A DNA stretch of 64,000 nt, from assembly GCF_932526225.1 (NCBI RefSeq), contig NC_064038.1, positions 2,482,001 to 2,546,000 on the forward strand, read 5' to 3'. A program made the position numbers and the translations under genes. The DNA comes from Nematostella vectensis (lineage: Eukaryota; Cnidaria; Anthozoa; Actiniaria; Edwardsiidae). Below the pieces are notes generated by a model. It was given only the letters and a program-made list of their open reading frames with translations, had not been told where the DNA came from and did not search any database. This document shows, one piece after another, positions 50,296 through 62,007 of the stretch. The first letter of the stretch is position 1, and every line of letters begins with the position of its first letter.

Positions 50296-53200
50296 CGTAG
50301 AGCTTAACCCCTCTCACTCCTGCGTAGTTTTCGGAAAAATAAGAAGAAAAAAAAAACAAGAAAAAAAAACAAAAAAAACAAAAAAAACATACCATCCAAA
50401 CAACCGTCTGACTTTGGGGAGAGGAGTGTTGACTGGCCCTCCCCCTCGTGAATTTTTCTCCGGATCTCCGGATCAATTCCGTAATGGCATCCATCGGAGT
50501 ATGGAAATGGACCTGGAGGATACAAGCCTGGTATACATCATACATCTAGCAAAATGAGCTTGCTAGATTTACTGATGTCAACATTAGAAGGGGGAGGGAC
50601 ACTCTTTTCATACAGTACACTATTGCAGTTGTTACCTATTATTGAATAAGTGGGTAACATGTCTTTGTTTATCAAACAAGGTCTATTTCTGAGACAAGCA
50701 AATTCAAGGGAGAGCTGTTGAAATAACAGGGGAATGTTGAAGGAAAAACAATTATCTGATTAAAAAACTACTGTAGATTCCTTTGCACGAAGATAATAAC
50801 AAACATAATTTTGATTGTTATTTAGGATGAACGAGACGAGTTCTACAACATACTATGAAAAGTATGTATTACTCATCTAAATTATACAAGTAAAAAATTC
50901 TATTTAAAAAAATACTGTAAGTAATTAGGAAAATCCTAAAACATGTATAACATGTACAACACACTAAAAACTCCATGGCTATTGACTGTTTTCTACTCAC
51001 ATGTTTTTACAGTATATACAATTTCATTCTGGTACATCTTGTGGTCACTGTGCCATCTTCAGGGCCACACCCAAAGCACCTGTGCACCCTATCCACCTAA
51101 GGGTGTCGGCTGCACAGGTGTTCCTGATGAAGGAGGGCAGGAAAAGGTTCTGCGACACCTTGCTTTTATGGACCCCTATGATTCCGAGTTGAGTGTGGCC
51201 CCTGTAGATGTTGACAGGTCAACCTCACAGCCACATGAAAGAAATGCCTAATATCTTATGCTTTACAGTGAGTGTTTTGCAGTCAAGTTGGTTTCTGTTA
51301 GTGGGTAAAAATTATTATAAATAATTGTAATCATGACTATGGTCACACTGTACATATAGAACTGTAAATGAATAGAAAAAAAGTATATATTTCCAGTCAA
51401 ACTACAGAATTGCATGATAACCTTGAAAGTATTGAATAAAAGACTTCAAAACCAACATCTTTTGTACTAGTTGCTTAGTTGGTTGAATTGACCACGGGCA
51501 ATTTTAAGCTGAATTCCTCCTTCCCCCACTCCCACACCCCAGAAAAAAAATAATAAAAGAAAACTAAAACTAAAACAAAACCAACAGAGACCCCCTCCAG
51601 CTATTTTCTCTTATTTTTTTTTACAGCTATTTAAAGGGGCAGTGCCATGGTAAGTGCTTTCAATAGCTCTCTGAACCTGACACAATGAAATTTAGTAAAC
51701 TCTAATACTGACTTATGAGCTTTTGGTACATGTGGGGGACTTAAATTCAAAGAAAATGACCACAAACTGTCAATAAACATAGTTTCTATAAAATATTGCT
51801 TTCAATAAAATATTGCATATTATTTTAACAAGGTATTGACAGCTTTTAAAAAGGTCAACTATTTGTAGGCGATTAAAAGCCTACAATAAACACTGACATG
51901 CGCAGTACCATGACGCTGTCCCTTTAAGTCTTTCATTGCCATAACGCCCTGAGACGCCTGTAAAATATAGGCCCAACTCCAAAACGTCAAAAATGCAAAC
52001 TAAACATCACCAGACCCGGATACTCATAGATTCATCCAAGGCATAGACGACCTGCAAAAGCGCATCTAAGCAATGTAATAGAATTGACTCTTTTGTCAAA
52101 ATATCAACCTTAATTGCTGACCAATTCGTAATAAAATGCTTAAACTTAGAAACATTTCTTACCAAAAAAGACACAAAATTCCGAACTACAAATAGAGACA
52201 AGCAAACACAGATCAAGTCACCAATAGATACCTTTATTGCGCTCCATCAGGTCCCATTTTACAGCAACAAGTCACAATAATCAATGCTAGAACCTCCATT
52301 AGAAGCGAGTCACCATTGTTAGCCTATTTTGCATGCCTGCACTGCATCATGGGAGTCTTGGAAACACCTTGACAGACAGGCGGGCAATCTCCTCCAACAG
52401 AATCATAACAGTTTTTTTTATAAGTCTCTTTGCCCCGAAGCCAAACAAAACATTTCCAGGTCCAAGAAACCCAGAATAAGCCTGAAAACAGTTTTCAGTC
52501 AACGGTAGCTTAGCTTAACTGGTAGTGTTGGACTTGAAATAGGGGGGGGGGGAGGTTTCTGTTTTCAGTTTGTTTTTCTTACAATGTTGCTCAAAAGTAA
52601 CCAGGAGTGAAAGGGTTGAAGTGAAATACAGCTATACTTAGTCAGGGTAGACAGTATTGCGGATTTTTTCGATATTCTATGCGATTTTACAAACCTCTCC
52701 CCCTTACGTCTTTCATTGCATTTTTTATTTTTTTTTAATGAATATTTAGGCCGGTGAATAGCTTAATAAGATCTACAAAGAAAAATAGAATCGCCAAATC
52801 GCACTTTTTTTATTTCTATTTATTTTTGCTTTTTGCATGATATTAAAAAAACGGTTCCTAAAAAAACGTTTTTCTTTCTTCGCTTGTTTGATGTCCTGTA
52901 CACGATAAAAGACAATGCGCCCGTGCGTTACGATGCCACGCGCCGACATAGCGAGCCCCCAAGGGACTCAAGACGCCCAAATAGACCTGTATTTTTTTTC
53001 ACCCTCTATCTCAGCGAACTGTGCGTGGCGTAACCGTATTACAGGCCTGGGATCCTGGTTATTGTCCTCCCCATTAATGCGCGGGTTGGAATACCTTGCA
53101 AGAGTGTTGTACAGCATATTCGCCGGAAATATCGGTGCTTGGGGCCTTCGGGTTCTTTACAGCCTTCCGTAAAAGCCTTGTGCTGCCATACCGATTTGGT

Positions 53201-53297
53201 AATCCGTATGTATGGTTTCCGTTTTGTTTTTCAGGTCGGGTTCGATCCCATGCCAATGGCATTTTTTTCTTTTTTTTTTTCTATTAATTTTTTTTTT
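50296..53297 (+). repeat. Tandem unit 18, class M, 3,002 bp
   Basis: ACACTATTGC head, single 9-mer (frame 50943-51251), GATTTGG tail. MITE 51635-51923. Private: AACATACCATCC near 50386, TTTAGGATGAACG near 50821, CTCCCACACCCC near 51529 and GCGCTCCATCAGG near 52239. Confidence 0.97.
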
Positions 53298-56293
53298 CGT
53301 AGAGCTTAACCCCTCTCACTCCTGCGTAGTTTTCGGAAAAATAAGAAGAAAAAAAAAAACAAGAAAAAAACAAGCAAAAAAAAAACAGACCATCCAAACA
53401 ACCGTCTGACTTTGGGGGGAGGAGTGTTGACTGGCCCTCCCCCTCGTGAATTTTTCTCCGGATCTCCGGATCAATTCCGTAATGGCATCCATCGGTGTAT
53501 GGAAATGGACCTGGAGGATACAAGCCTGGTATACATCATACATCTAGCAAAATGAGCTTGCTAGATTTACTGATGTCAACATTAGAAGGGGGAGGGACAC
53601 TCTTTTCATACAGTACAATATTGCAGTTGTTACCTATTATTGAATAAGTGGGTAACATGTCTTTGTTTATCAAACAAGGTCTATTTCTGAGACAAGCAAA
53701 TTCAAGGGAGAGCTGTTGAAATAACAGGGGAATGTTGAAGGAAAAACAATTATCTGATTAAAAAACTACTGTAGATTCCTTTGCACAAAGATAATAACAA
53801 ACATAATTTTGATTGTTATTTAGGAGGAACGAGACGAGTTCTACAACATACTATGAAAAGTATGTATTACTCATCTAAATTATACAAGTAAAAAATTCTA
53901 TTTAAAAAAATACTGTAAGTAATTAGGTAAATCCTAAAACATGTATAACATGTACAACACACTAAAAACTCCATAGCTATTGACTGTTTTCTACTCACAT
54001 GTTTTTACAGTATATACAATTTCATTCTGGTACATCTTGTGGTCACTGTGCCATCTTCAGGGCTACACCCAAAGCACCTGTGCACCCCATCCACCTAAGG
54101 GTGTCGGCTGCACAGGTGTTCCTGATGAAGGAGGGTAAGGAGGGCAGGAAAAGGTTCTGCGACACCTTGCTTTTATGGACCCCTATGATTCCGAGTTGAG
54201 TGTGGCCCCTGTAGATGTTGACAGGTCAACCTCACAGCCACATGAAAGAAATGCCTAATATCTTATGCTTTACAGTGAGTGTTTTGCAGTCAAGTTGGTT
54301 TCTGTTAGTGGGTAAAAATTTTTATAAATAATTGTAATCATGACTATGGTCACACTGTACATATAGAACTGTAAATGAATAGAAAAAAAGTATATATTTC
54401 CAGTCAAACTACAGAATTGCATGATAACCTTGAAAGTATTGAATAAAAGACTGCAAAACCAACATCTTTTGTACTAGTTGCTTAGTTGGTTGAATTGACC
54501 ACGGGCAATTTTAAGCTGAATTCCTCCTTCCCCCACTCCCCCACCCCAGAAAAAAAATAATAAAAGAAAACTAAAACTAAAACAAAACCAACAGAGACCC
54601 CCTCCAGCTATTTTCTCTTATTTTTTACAGCTATTTAAAGGGGCAGTGCCATGGTAAGTGCTTTCAATAGCTCTCTGAACCTGACACAATGAAATTTAGT
54701 AAACTCTAATACTGACTTATGAGCTTTTGGTACATGTGGGGGACTTAAATTCAAAGAAAATGACCACAAACTGTCAATAAACATAGTTTCTATAAAATAT
54801 TGCTTTCAATAAAATATTGCATATTATTTTAACAAGGTATTGACAGCTTTTAAAAAGGTCAACTATTTGTAGGCGATTAAAAGCCTACAATAAACACTGA
54901 CATGCGCAGTACCATGACGCTGTCCCTGTAAGTCTTTCATTGCCATAACGCCCTGAGACGCCTGTAAAATATAGGCCCAACTCCAAAACGTCAAAAATGC
55001 AAACTAAACATCACCAGACCCGGATACTCATAGATTCATCCAAGGCATAGAAGACCTGCAAAAGCGCATCTAAGCAATGTAATAGAATTGACTCTTTTGT
55101 CAAAATATCAACCTTAATTGCTGACCAATTCGTAATAAAATGCTTAAACTTAGAAACATTTCTTACCAAAAAAGACACAAAATTCCGAACTACAAATAGA
55201 GACAAGCAAACACAGATCAAGTCACCAATAGATACCTTTATTGCGCTCCGTCAGGTCCCATTTTACAGCAATCAGTCACAATAATCAATGCTAGAACCTC
55301 CATTAGAAGCGAGTCACCATTGTTAGCCTATTTTGAATGCCTGCACTGCATCATGGGAGTCTTGGAAACACCTTGACAGACAGGCGGGCAATCTCCTCCA
55401 ACAGAATCATAACAGTTTTTTTATAAGTCTCTTTGCCCCGAAGCCAAACAAAACATTTCCAGGTCCAAGAAACCCAGAATAAGCCTGAAAACAATTTTCA
55501 GTCAACGGTAGCTTAGCTTAACTGGTAGTGTTGGACTTGAAATAGGGTGGGAGGTTTCTGTTTTCAGTCTGTTTTTCTTACAATGTTTCTCAAAAGTAAC
55601 CAGGAGTGAAAGGGTTGAAGTGAAATACAGCTATACTTAGTCAGGGTAGACAGTATTGCGGATTTTTTCGATATTCTATGCGATTTTACAAACCTCTCCC
55701 CCTTACGTCTTTCATTGCATTTTTTATTTTTTTTAATGAATATTTAGGCCGGTGAATAGCTTAATAAGCTCTACAAAGAAAAATAGAATAGCCAAATCGC
55801 ACTTTTTTTATTTCTATTTATTTTTGCTTTTTGCATGATATTAAAAAAACGGTTCCTAAAAAAACGTTTTTCTTTCTTCGCTTGTTTGATGTCCTGTACA
55901 CGATAAAAGACAATGCGCCCGTGCGTTACGATGCCACGCGCCGACATAGCGAGCCCCCAAGGGACTCAAGACGCTCAAATAGACCTGTATTTTTTTTCAC
56001 CCTCTATCTCAGCGAGCTGTGCGTGGAGTAACCGTATTACAGGCCTGGGATCCTGGTTATTGTCCTCCCCATTAATGCGCGGGTTGGAATACCTTGCAAG
56101 AGTGTTGTACAGCATATTCGCCGGAAATATCGGTGCTTGGGGCCTTCGGGTTCTTTACAGCCTTCCGTAAAAGCCTTGTGCTGCCATACAGATTGGGTAA
56201 TCCGTATGTATGGTTTCCGTTTTGTTTTTCAGGTCGGGTTCGATCCCATGCCAATGGCATTTTTTTCTTTTTTTTTTCTATTATTTTTTTTTT
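53298..56293 (+). repeat. Tandem unit 19, class M, 2,996 bp
   Basis: GGTGTATGG head. MITE 54639-54927, whose right-hand TTAA has mutated to GTAA (54928-54931). The G run is interrupted and short (AGGGTGGGAGG near 55544). Private: CTCCATAGCTATTG near 53970. GAAGACCTGC near 55050 is shared with unit 20. Confidence 0.97.
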
Positions 56294-59200
56294 CGTAGAG
56301 CTTAACCCCTCTCACTCCTGCGTAGTTTTCGGAAAAATAAGAAGAAAAAAAAAAAAACAAGAAAAAAACAAACAAAAAAAAAACAGACCATCCAAAAAAC
56401 CGTCTGACTTTGGGGGGAGGAGTGTTGACTGGCCCTCCCCCTCGTGAATTTTTCTCCGGATCTCCGGATCAATTCCGTAATGGCATCCATCGGAGTATGG
56501 AAATGGACCTGGAGGATACAAGCCTGGTATACATCATACATCTAGCAAAATGAGCTTGCTAGATTTACTGATGTCAACATTAGAAGGGGGAGGGACACTC
56601 TTTTCATACAGTACAATATTGCAGTTGTTACCTATTATTGAATAAGTGGGTAACATGTCTTTGTTTATCAAACAAGGTCTATTTCTGAGACAAGCAAATT
56701 CAAGGGAGAGCTGTTGAAATAACAGGGGAATGTTGAAGGAAAAACAATTATCTGATTAAAAAAACTACTGTAGATTCCTTTGCACGAAGATAATAACAAA
56801 CATAATTTTGATTGTTATTTAGGAGAAACGAGACGAGTTCTACAACATACTATGAAAAGTATGTATTACTCATCTAAATTATACAAGTAAAAAATTCTAT
56901 TTAAAAAAATACTGTAAGTAATTAGGTAAATCCTAAAACATGTATAACATGTACAACACACTAAAAATTCCATGGCTATTGACTGTTTTCTACTCACATG
57001 TTTTTACAGTATATACAATTTCATTCTGGTACATCTTGTGGTCACTGTGCCATCTTCAGGGCTACACCCAAAGCACCTGTGCACCCCATCCACCTAAGGG
57101 TGTCGGCTGCACAGGTGTTCCTGATGAAGGAGGGTAAGGAGGGCAGGAAAAGGTTCTGCGACACCTTGCTTTTATGGACCCCTATGATTCCGAGTTGAGT
57201 GTGGCCCCTGTAGATGTTGACAGGTCAACCTCACAGCCACATGAAAGAAATGCCTAATATCTTATGCTTTACAGTGAGTGTTTTGCAGTCAAGTTGGTTT
57301 CTGTTAGTGGGTAAAAATTATTATAAATAATTGTAATCATGACTATGGTCACACTGTACATATAGAACTGTAAATGAATAGAAAAAAAGTATATATTTCC
57401 AGTCAAACTACAGAATTGCATGATAACCTTGAAAGTATTGAATAAAAGACTGCAAAACCAACATCTTTTGTACTAGTTGCTTAGTTGGTTGAATTGACCA
57501 CGGGCAATTTTAAGCTGAATTCCTCCTTCCCCCACTCCCCCACCCCAGAAAAAAAAATAATAAAAGAAAACTAAAACTAAAACAAAACCAACAGAGACCC
57601 CCTCCAGCTATTTTCTCTTATTTTTTTTACAGCTATTTAAAGGGGCAGTGCCATGGTAAGTGCTTTCAATAGCTCTCTGAACCTGACACAATGAAATTTA
57701 GTAAACTCTAATACTGACTTATGAGCTTTTGGTACATTTGGGGGACTTAAATTCAAAGAAAATGACCACAAACTGTCAATAAACATAGTTTCTATAAAAT
57801 ATTGCTTTCAATAAAATATTGCATATTATTTTAACAAGGTATTGACAGCTTTTAAAAAGGTCAACTATTTGTAGGCGATTAAAAGCCTACAATAAACACT
57901 GACATGCGCAGTACCATGACGCTGTCCCTTTAAGTCTTTCATTGCCATAACGCCCTGAGACGCCTGTAAAATATAGGCCCAACTCCAAAACGTCAAAAAT
58001 GCAAACTAAACATCACCAGACCCGGATACTCATAGATTCATCCAAGGCATAGAAGACCTGCAAAAGCGCATCCAAGCAATGTAATAGAATTGACTCTTTT
58101 GTCAAAATATCAACCTTAATTGCTGACCAATTCGTAATAAAATGCTTAAACTTAGAAACATTTCTTACCAAAAAAGACACAAAATTCCGAACTACAAATA
58201 GAGACAAGCAAACACAGATCAAGTCACCAATAGATACCTTTATTGCGCTCCGTCAGGTCCCATTTTACAGCAATCAGTCACAATAATCAATGCTAGAACC
58301 TCCATTAGAAGCGAGTCACCATTGTTAGCCTATTTTGCATGCCTGCACTGCATCATGGGAGTCTTGGAAACACCTTGACAGACAGGCGGGCAATCTCCTC
58401 CAACAGAATCATAACAGTTTTTTTATAAGTCTCTTTGCCCCGAAGCCAAACAAAACATTTCCAGGTCCAAGAAACCCAGAATAAGCCTGAAAACAATTTT
58501 CAGTCAACGGTAGCTTAGCTTAACTGGTAGTGTTGGACTTGAAATAAGGGGGGAGGTTTCTGTTTTCAGTCTGTTTTTCTTACAATGTTGCTCAAAAGTA
58601 ACCAGGAGTGAAAGGGTTGAAGTGAAATACAGCTATACTTAGTCAGGGTAGACAGTATTGCGGATTTTTTCGATATTCTATGCGATTTTACAAACCTCTC
58701 CCCCTTACGTCTTTCATTGCATTTTTTATTTTTTTTAATGAATATTTAGGCCGGTGAATAGCTTAATAAGCTCTACAAAGAAAAATAGAATCGCCAAATC
58801 GCACTTTTTTTATTTCTATTTATTTTTGCTTTTTGCATGATATTAAAAAAACGGTTCCTAAAAAAAACGTTTTTCTTTCTTCGCTTGTTTGATGTCCTGT
58901 ACACGATAAAAGACAATGCGCCCGTGCGTTACGATGCCACGCGCCGACATAGCGAGCCCCCAAGGGACTCAAGACGCTCAAATAGACCTGTATTTTTTTT
59001 CACCCTCTATCTCAGCGAGCTGTGCGTGGAGTAACCGTATTACAGGCCCGGGATCCTGGTTATTGTCCTCCCGATTAATGCGCGGGTTGGAATACCTTGT
59101 AAGAGTGTTGTACAGCATATTCGCCGGAAATATCGGTGCTTGGGGCCTTCGGGTTCTTTATAGCCTTCCGTAAAAGCCTTGTGCTGCCATACCGATTGGG

Positions 59201-59297
59201 TAATCCGTATGTATTGTTTCCGTTTTGTTTTTCAGGTCGGGTTCGATCCCATGCCAATGGCATTTTTTTCTTTTTTTTTCTCTTATTTTTTTTTTTT
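56294..59297 (+). repeat. Tandem unit 20, class M, 3,004 bp
   Basis: Tail GGCCCGGGATCC, TGTATTGTTTCC and CTCTTATTTT as in units 14 and 15. MITE 57641-57929. Private: AGGAGAAACGAG near 56821, AAAATTCCATGG near 56964, TACATTTGGGGG near 57733, CTCCCGATTAATG near 59069 and CTTTATAGCC near 59156. Confidence 0.97.
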
Positions 59298-62007
59298 CGT
59301 AGAGCTTAACCCCTCTCACTCCTGCGTAGTTTTCGGAAAAATAAGAAGAAAAAAAAAAACAAGAAAAAAACAAACAAAAAAAACAGACCATCCAAAAAAC
59401 CGTCTGACTTTGGGGGGAGGAGTGTTGACTGGCCCTCCCCCTCGTGAATTTTTCTCCGGATCTCCGGATCAATTCCGTAATGGCATCCATCGGAGTATGG
59501 AAATGGACCTGGAGGATACAAGCCTGGTATACATCATACATCTAGCAAAATGAGCTTGCTAGATTTACTGATGTCAACATTAGAAGGGGGAGGGACACTC
59601 TTTTCATACAGTACAATATTGCAATTGTTACCTATTATTGAATAAGTGGGTAACATGTCTTTGTTTATCAAACAAGGTCTATTTCTGAGACAAGCAAATT
59701 CAAGGGAGAGCTGTTGAAATAACAGGGGAATGTTGAAGGAAAAACAATTATCTGATTAAAAAACTACTGTAGATTCCTTTGCACGAAGATAATAACAAAC
59801 ATAATTTTGATTGTTATTTAGGAGGAACGAGACGAGTTCTACAACATACTATGAAAAGTATGTATTACTCATCTAAATTATACAAGTAAAAAATTCTATT
59901 TAAAAAAATACTGTAAGTAATTAGGTAAATCCTAAAACATGTATAACATGTACAACACACTAAAAACTCCATGGCTATTGACTGTTTTCTACTCACATGT
60001 TTTTACAGTATATACAATTTCATTCTGGTACATCTTGTGGTCACTGTGCCATCTTCAGGGCCACACCCAAAGCACCTGGGCACCCCATCCACCTAAGGGT
60101 GTCGGCTGCACAGGTGTTCCTGATGAAGGAGGGTAAGGAGGGCAGGAAAAGGTTCTGCGACACCTTGCTTTTATGGACCCCTATGATTCCGAGTTGAGTG
60201 TGGCCCCTGTAGATGTTGACAGGTCAACCTCACAGCCACATGAAAGAAATGCCTAATATCTTATGCTTTACAGTGAGTGTTTTGCAGTCAAGTTGGTTTC
60301 TGTTAGTGGGTAAAAATTATTATAAATAATTGTAATCATGACTATGGTCACACTGTACATATAGAACTGTAAATGAATAGAAAAAAAGTATATATTTCCA
60401 GTCAAACTACAGAATTGCATGATAACCTTGAAAGTATTGAATAAAAGACTGCAAAACCAACATCTTTTGTACTAGTTGCTTAGTTGGTTGAATTGACCAC
60501 GGGCAATTTTAAGCTGAATTCCTCCTTCCCCCACTCCCCCAACCCAGAAAAAAAATAATAAAAGAAAACTAAAACTAAAACAAAACCAACAGAGACCCCC
60601 TCCAGCTATTTTCTCTTATTTTTTTTACAGCTATTTAAAGGGGCAGTGCCATGGTAAGTGCTTTCAATAGCTCTCTGAACCTGACACAATGAAATTTAGT
60701 AAACTCTAATACTGACTTATGAGCTTTTGGTACATGTGGGGGACTTAAATTCAAAGAAAATGACCACAAACTGTCAATAAACATAGTTTCTATAAAATAT
60801 TGCTTTCAATAAAATATTGCATATTATTTTAACAAGGTATTGACAGCTTTTAAAAAGGTCAACTATTTGTAGGCGATTAAAAGCCTACAATAAACACTGA
60901 CATGCGCAGTACCATGACGCTGTCCCTTTAAGTCTTTCATTGCCATAACGCCCTGAGACGCCTGTAAAATATAGGCCCAACTCCAAAACGTCAAAAATGC
61001 AAACTAAACATCACCAGACCCGGATACTCATAGATTCATCCAAGGCATAGACGACCTGCAAAAGCGCATCTAAGCAATGTAATAGAATTGACTCTTTTGT
61101 CAAAATATCAACCTTAATTGCTGACCAATTCGTAATAAAATGCTTAAACTTAGAAACATTTCTTACCAAAAAAGACACAAAATTCCGAACTACAAATAGA
61201 GAAGAGCAAACACAGATCAAGTCACCAATAGATACCTTTATTGCGCTCCGTCAGGTCCCATTTTACAGCAATCAGTCACAATAATCAATGCTAGAACCTC
61301 CATTAGAAGCGAGTCACGGGTGAACGGGTTGAAGTGAAATACAGCTATACTTAGTCAGGGTAGACAGTATTGCGGATTTTTTCGATATTCTATGCGATTT
61401 TACAAACCTCTCCCCCTTACGTCTTTCATTGCATTTTTTATTTTTTTAATGAATATTTAGGCCGGTGAATAGCTTAATAAGCTCTACAAAGAAAAATAGA
61501 ATCGCCAAATCGCACTTTTTTAATTTCTATTTATTTTTGCTTTTTGCATGATATTAAAAAAACGGTTCCTAAAAAAACGTTTTTCTTTCTTCGCTTGTTT
61601 GATGTCCTGTACACGATAAAAGACAATGCGCCCGTGCGTTACGATGCCACGCGCCGACATAGCGAGCCCCCAAGGGACTCAAGACGCCCAAATAGACCTG
61701 TATTTTTTTTCACCCTCTATCTCAGCGAGCTGTGCGTGGCGTAACCGTATTACAGGCCTGGGATCCTGGTTATTGTCCTCCCCATTAATGCGCGGGTCGG
61801 AATACCTTGCAAGAGTGTTGTACAGCATATTCGCCGGAAATATCGGTGCTTGGGGCCTTCGGGTTCTTTACAGCCTTCCGTAAAAGCCTTGTGCTGCCAT
61901 ACCGATTGGGTAATCCGTATGTATGGTTTCCGTTTTGTTTTTCAGGTCGGGTTCGATCCCATGCCAATGGCATTTTTTTTCTTTTTTTTTCTAAAAATTT
62001 TTTTTTT
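59298..62007 (+). repeat. Tandem unit 21, class S, 2,710 bp
   Basis: Closest relative of unit 16 (TTGCAATTGTT, CCCCCAACCCAG, GAGAAGAGCAAAC), one 14,421-bp period away. Class S junction at 61317/61318. MITE 60639-60927. Private: CACCTGGGCACC near 60074. The terminal T tract ends CTAAAAATTTT. Confidence 0.97.
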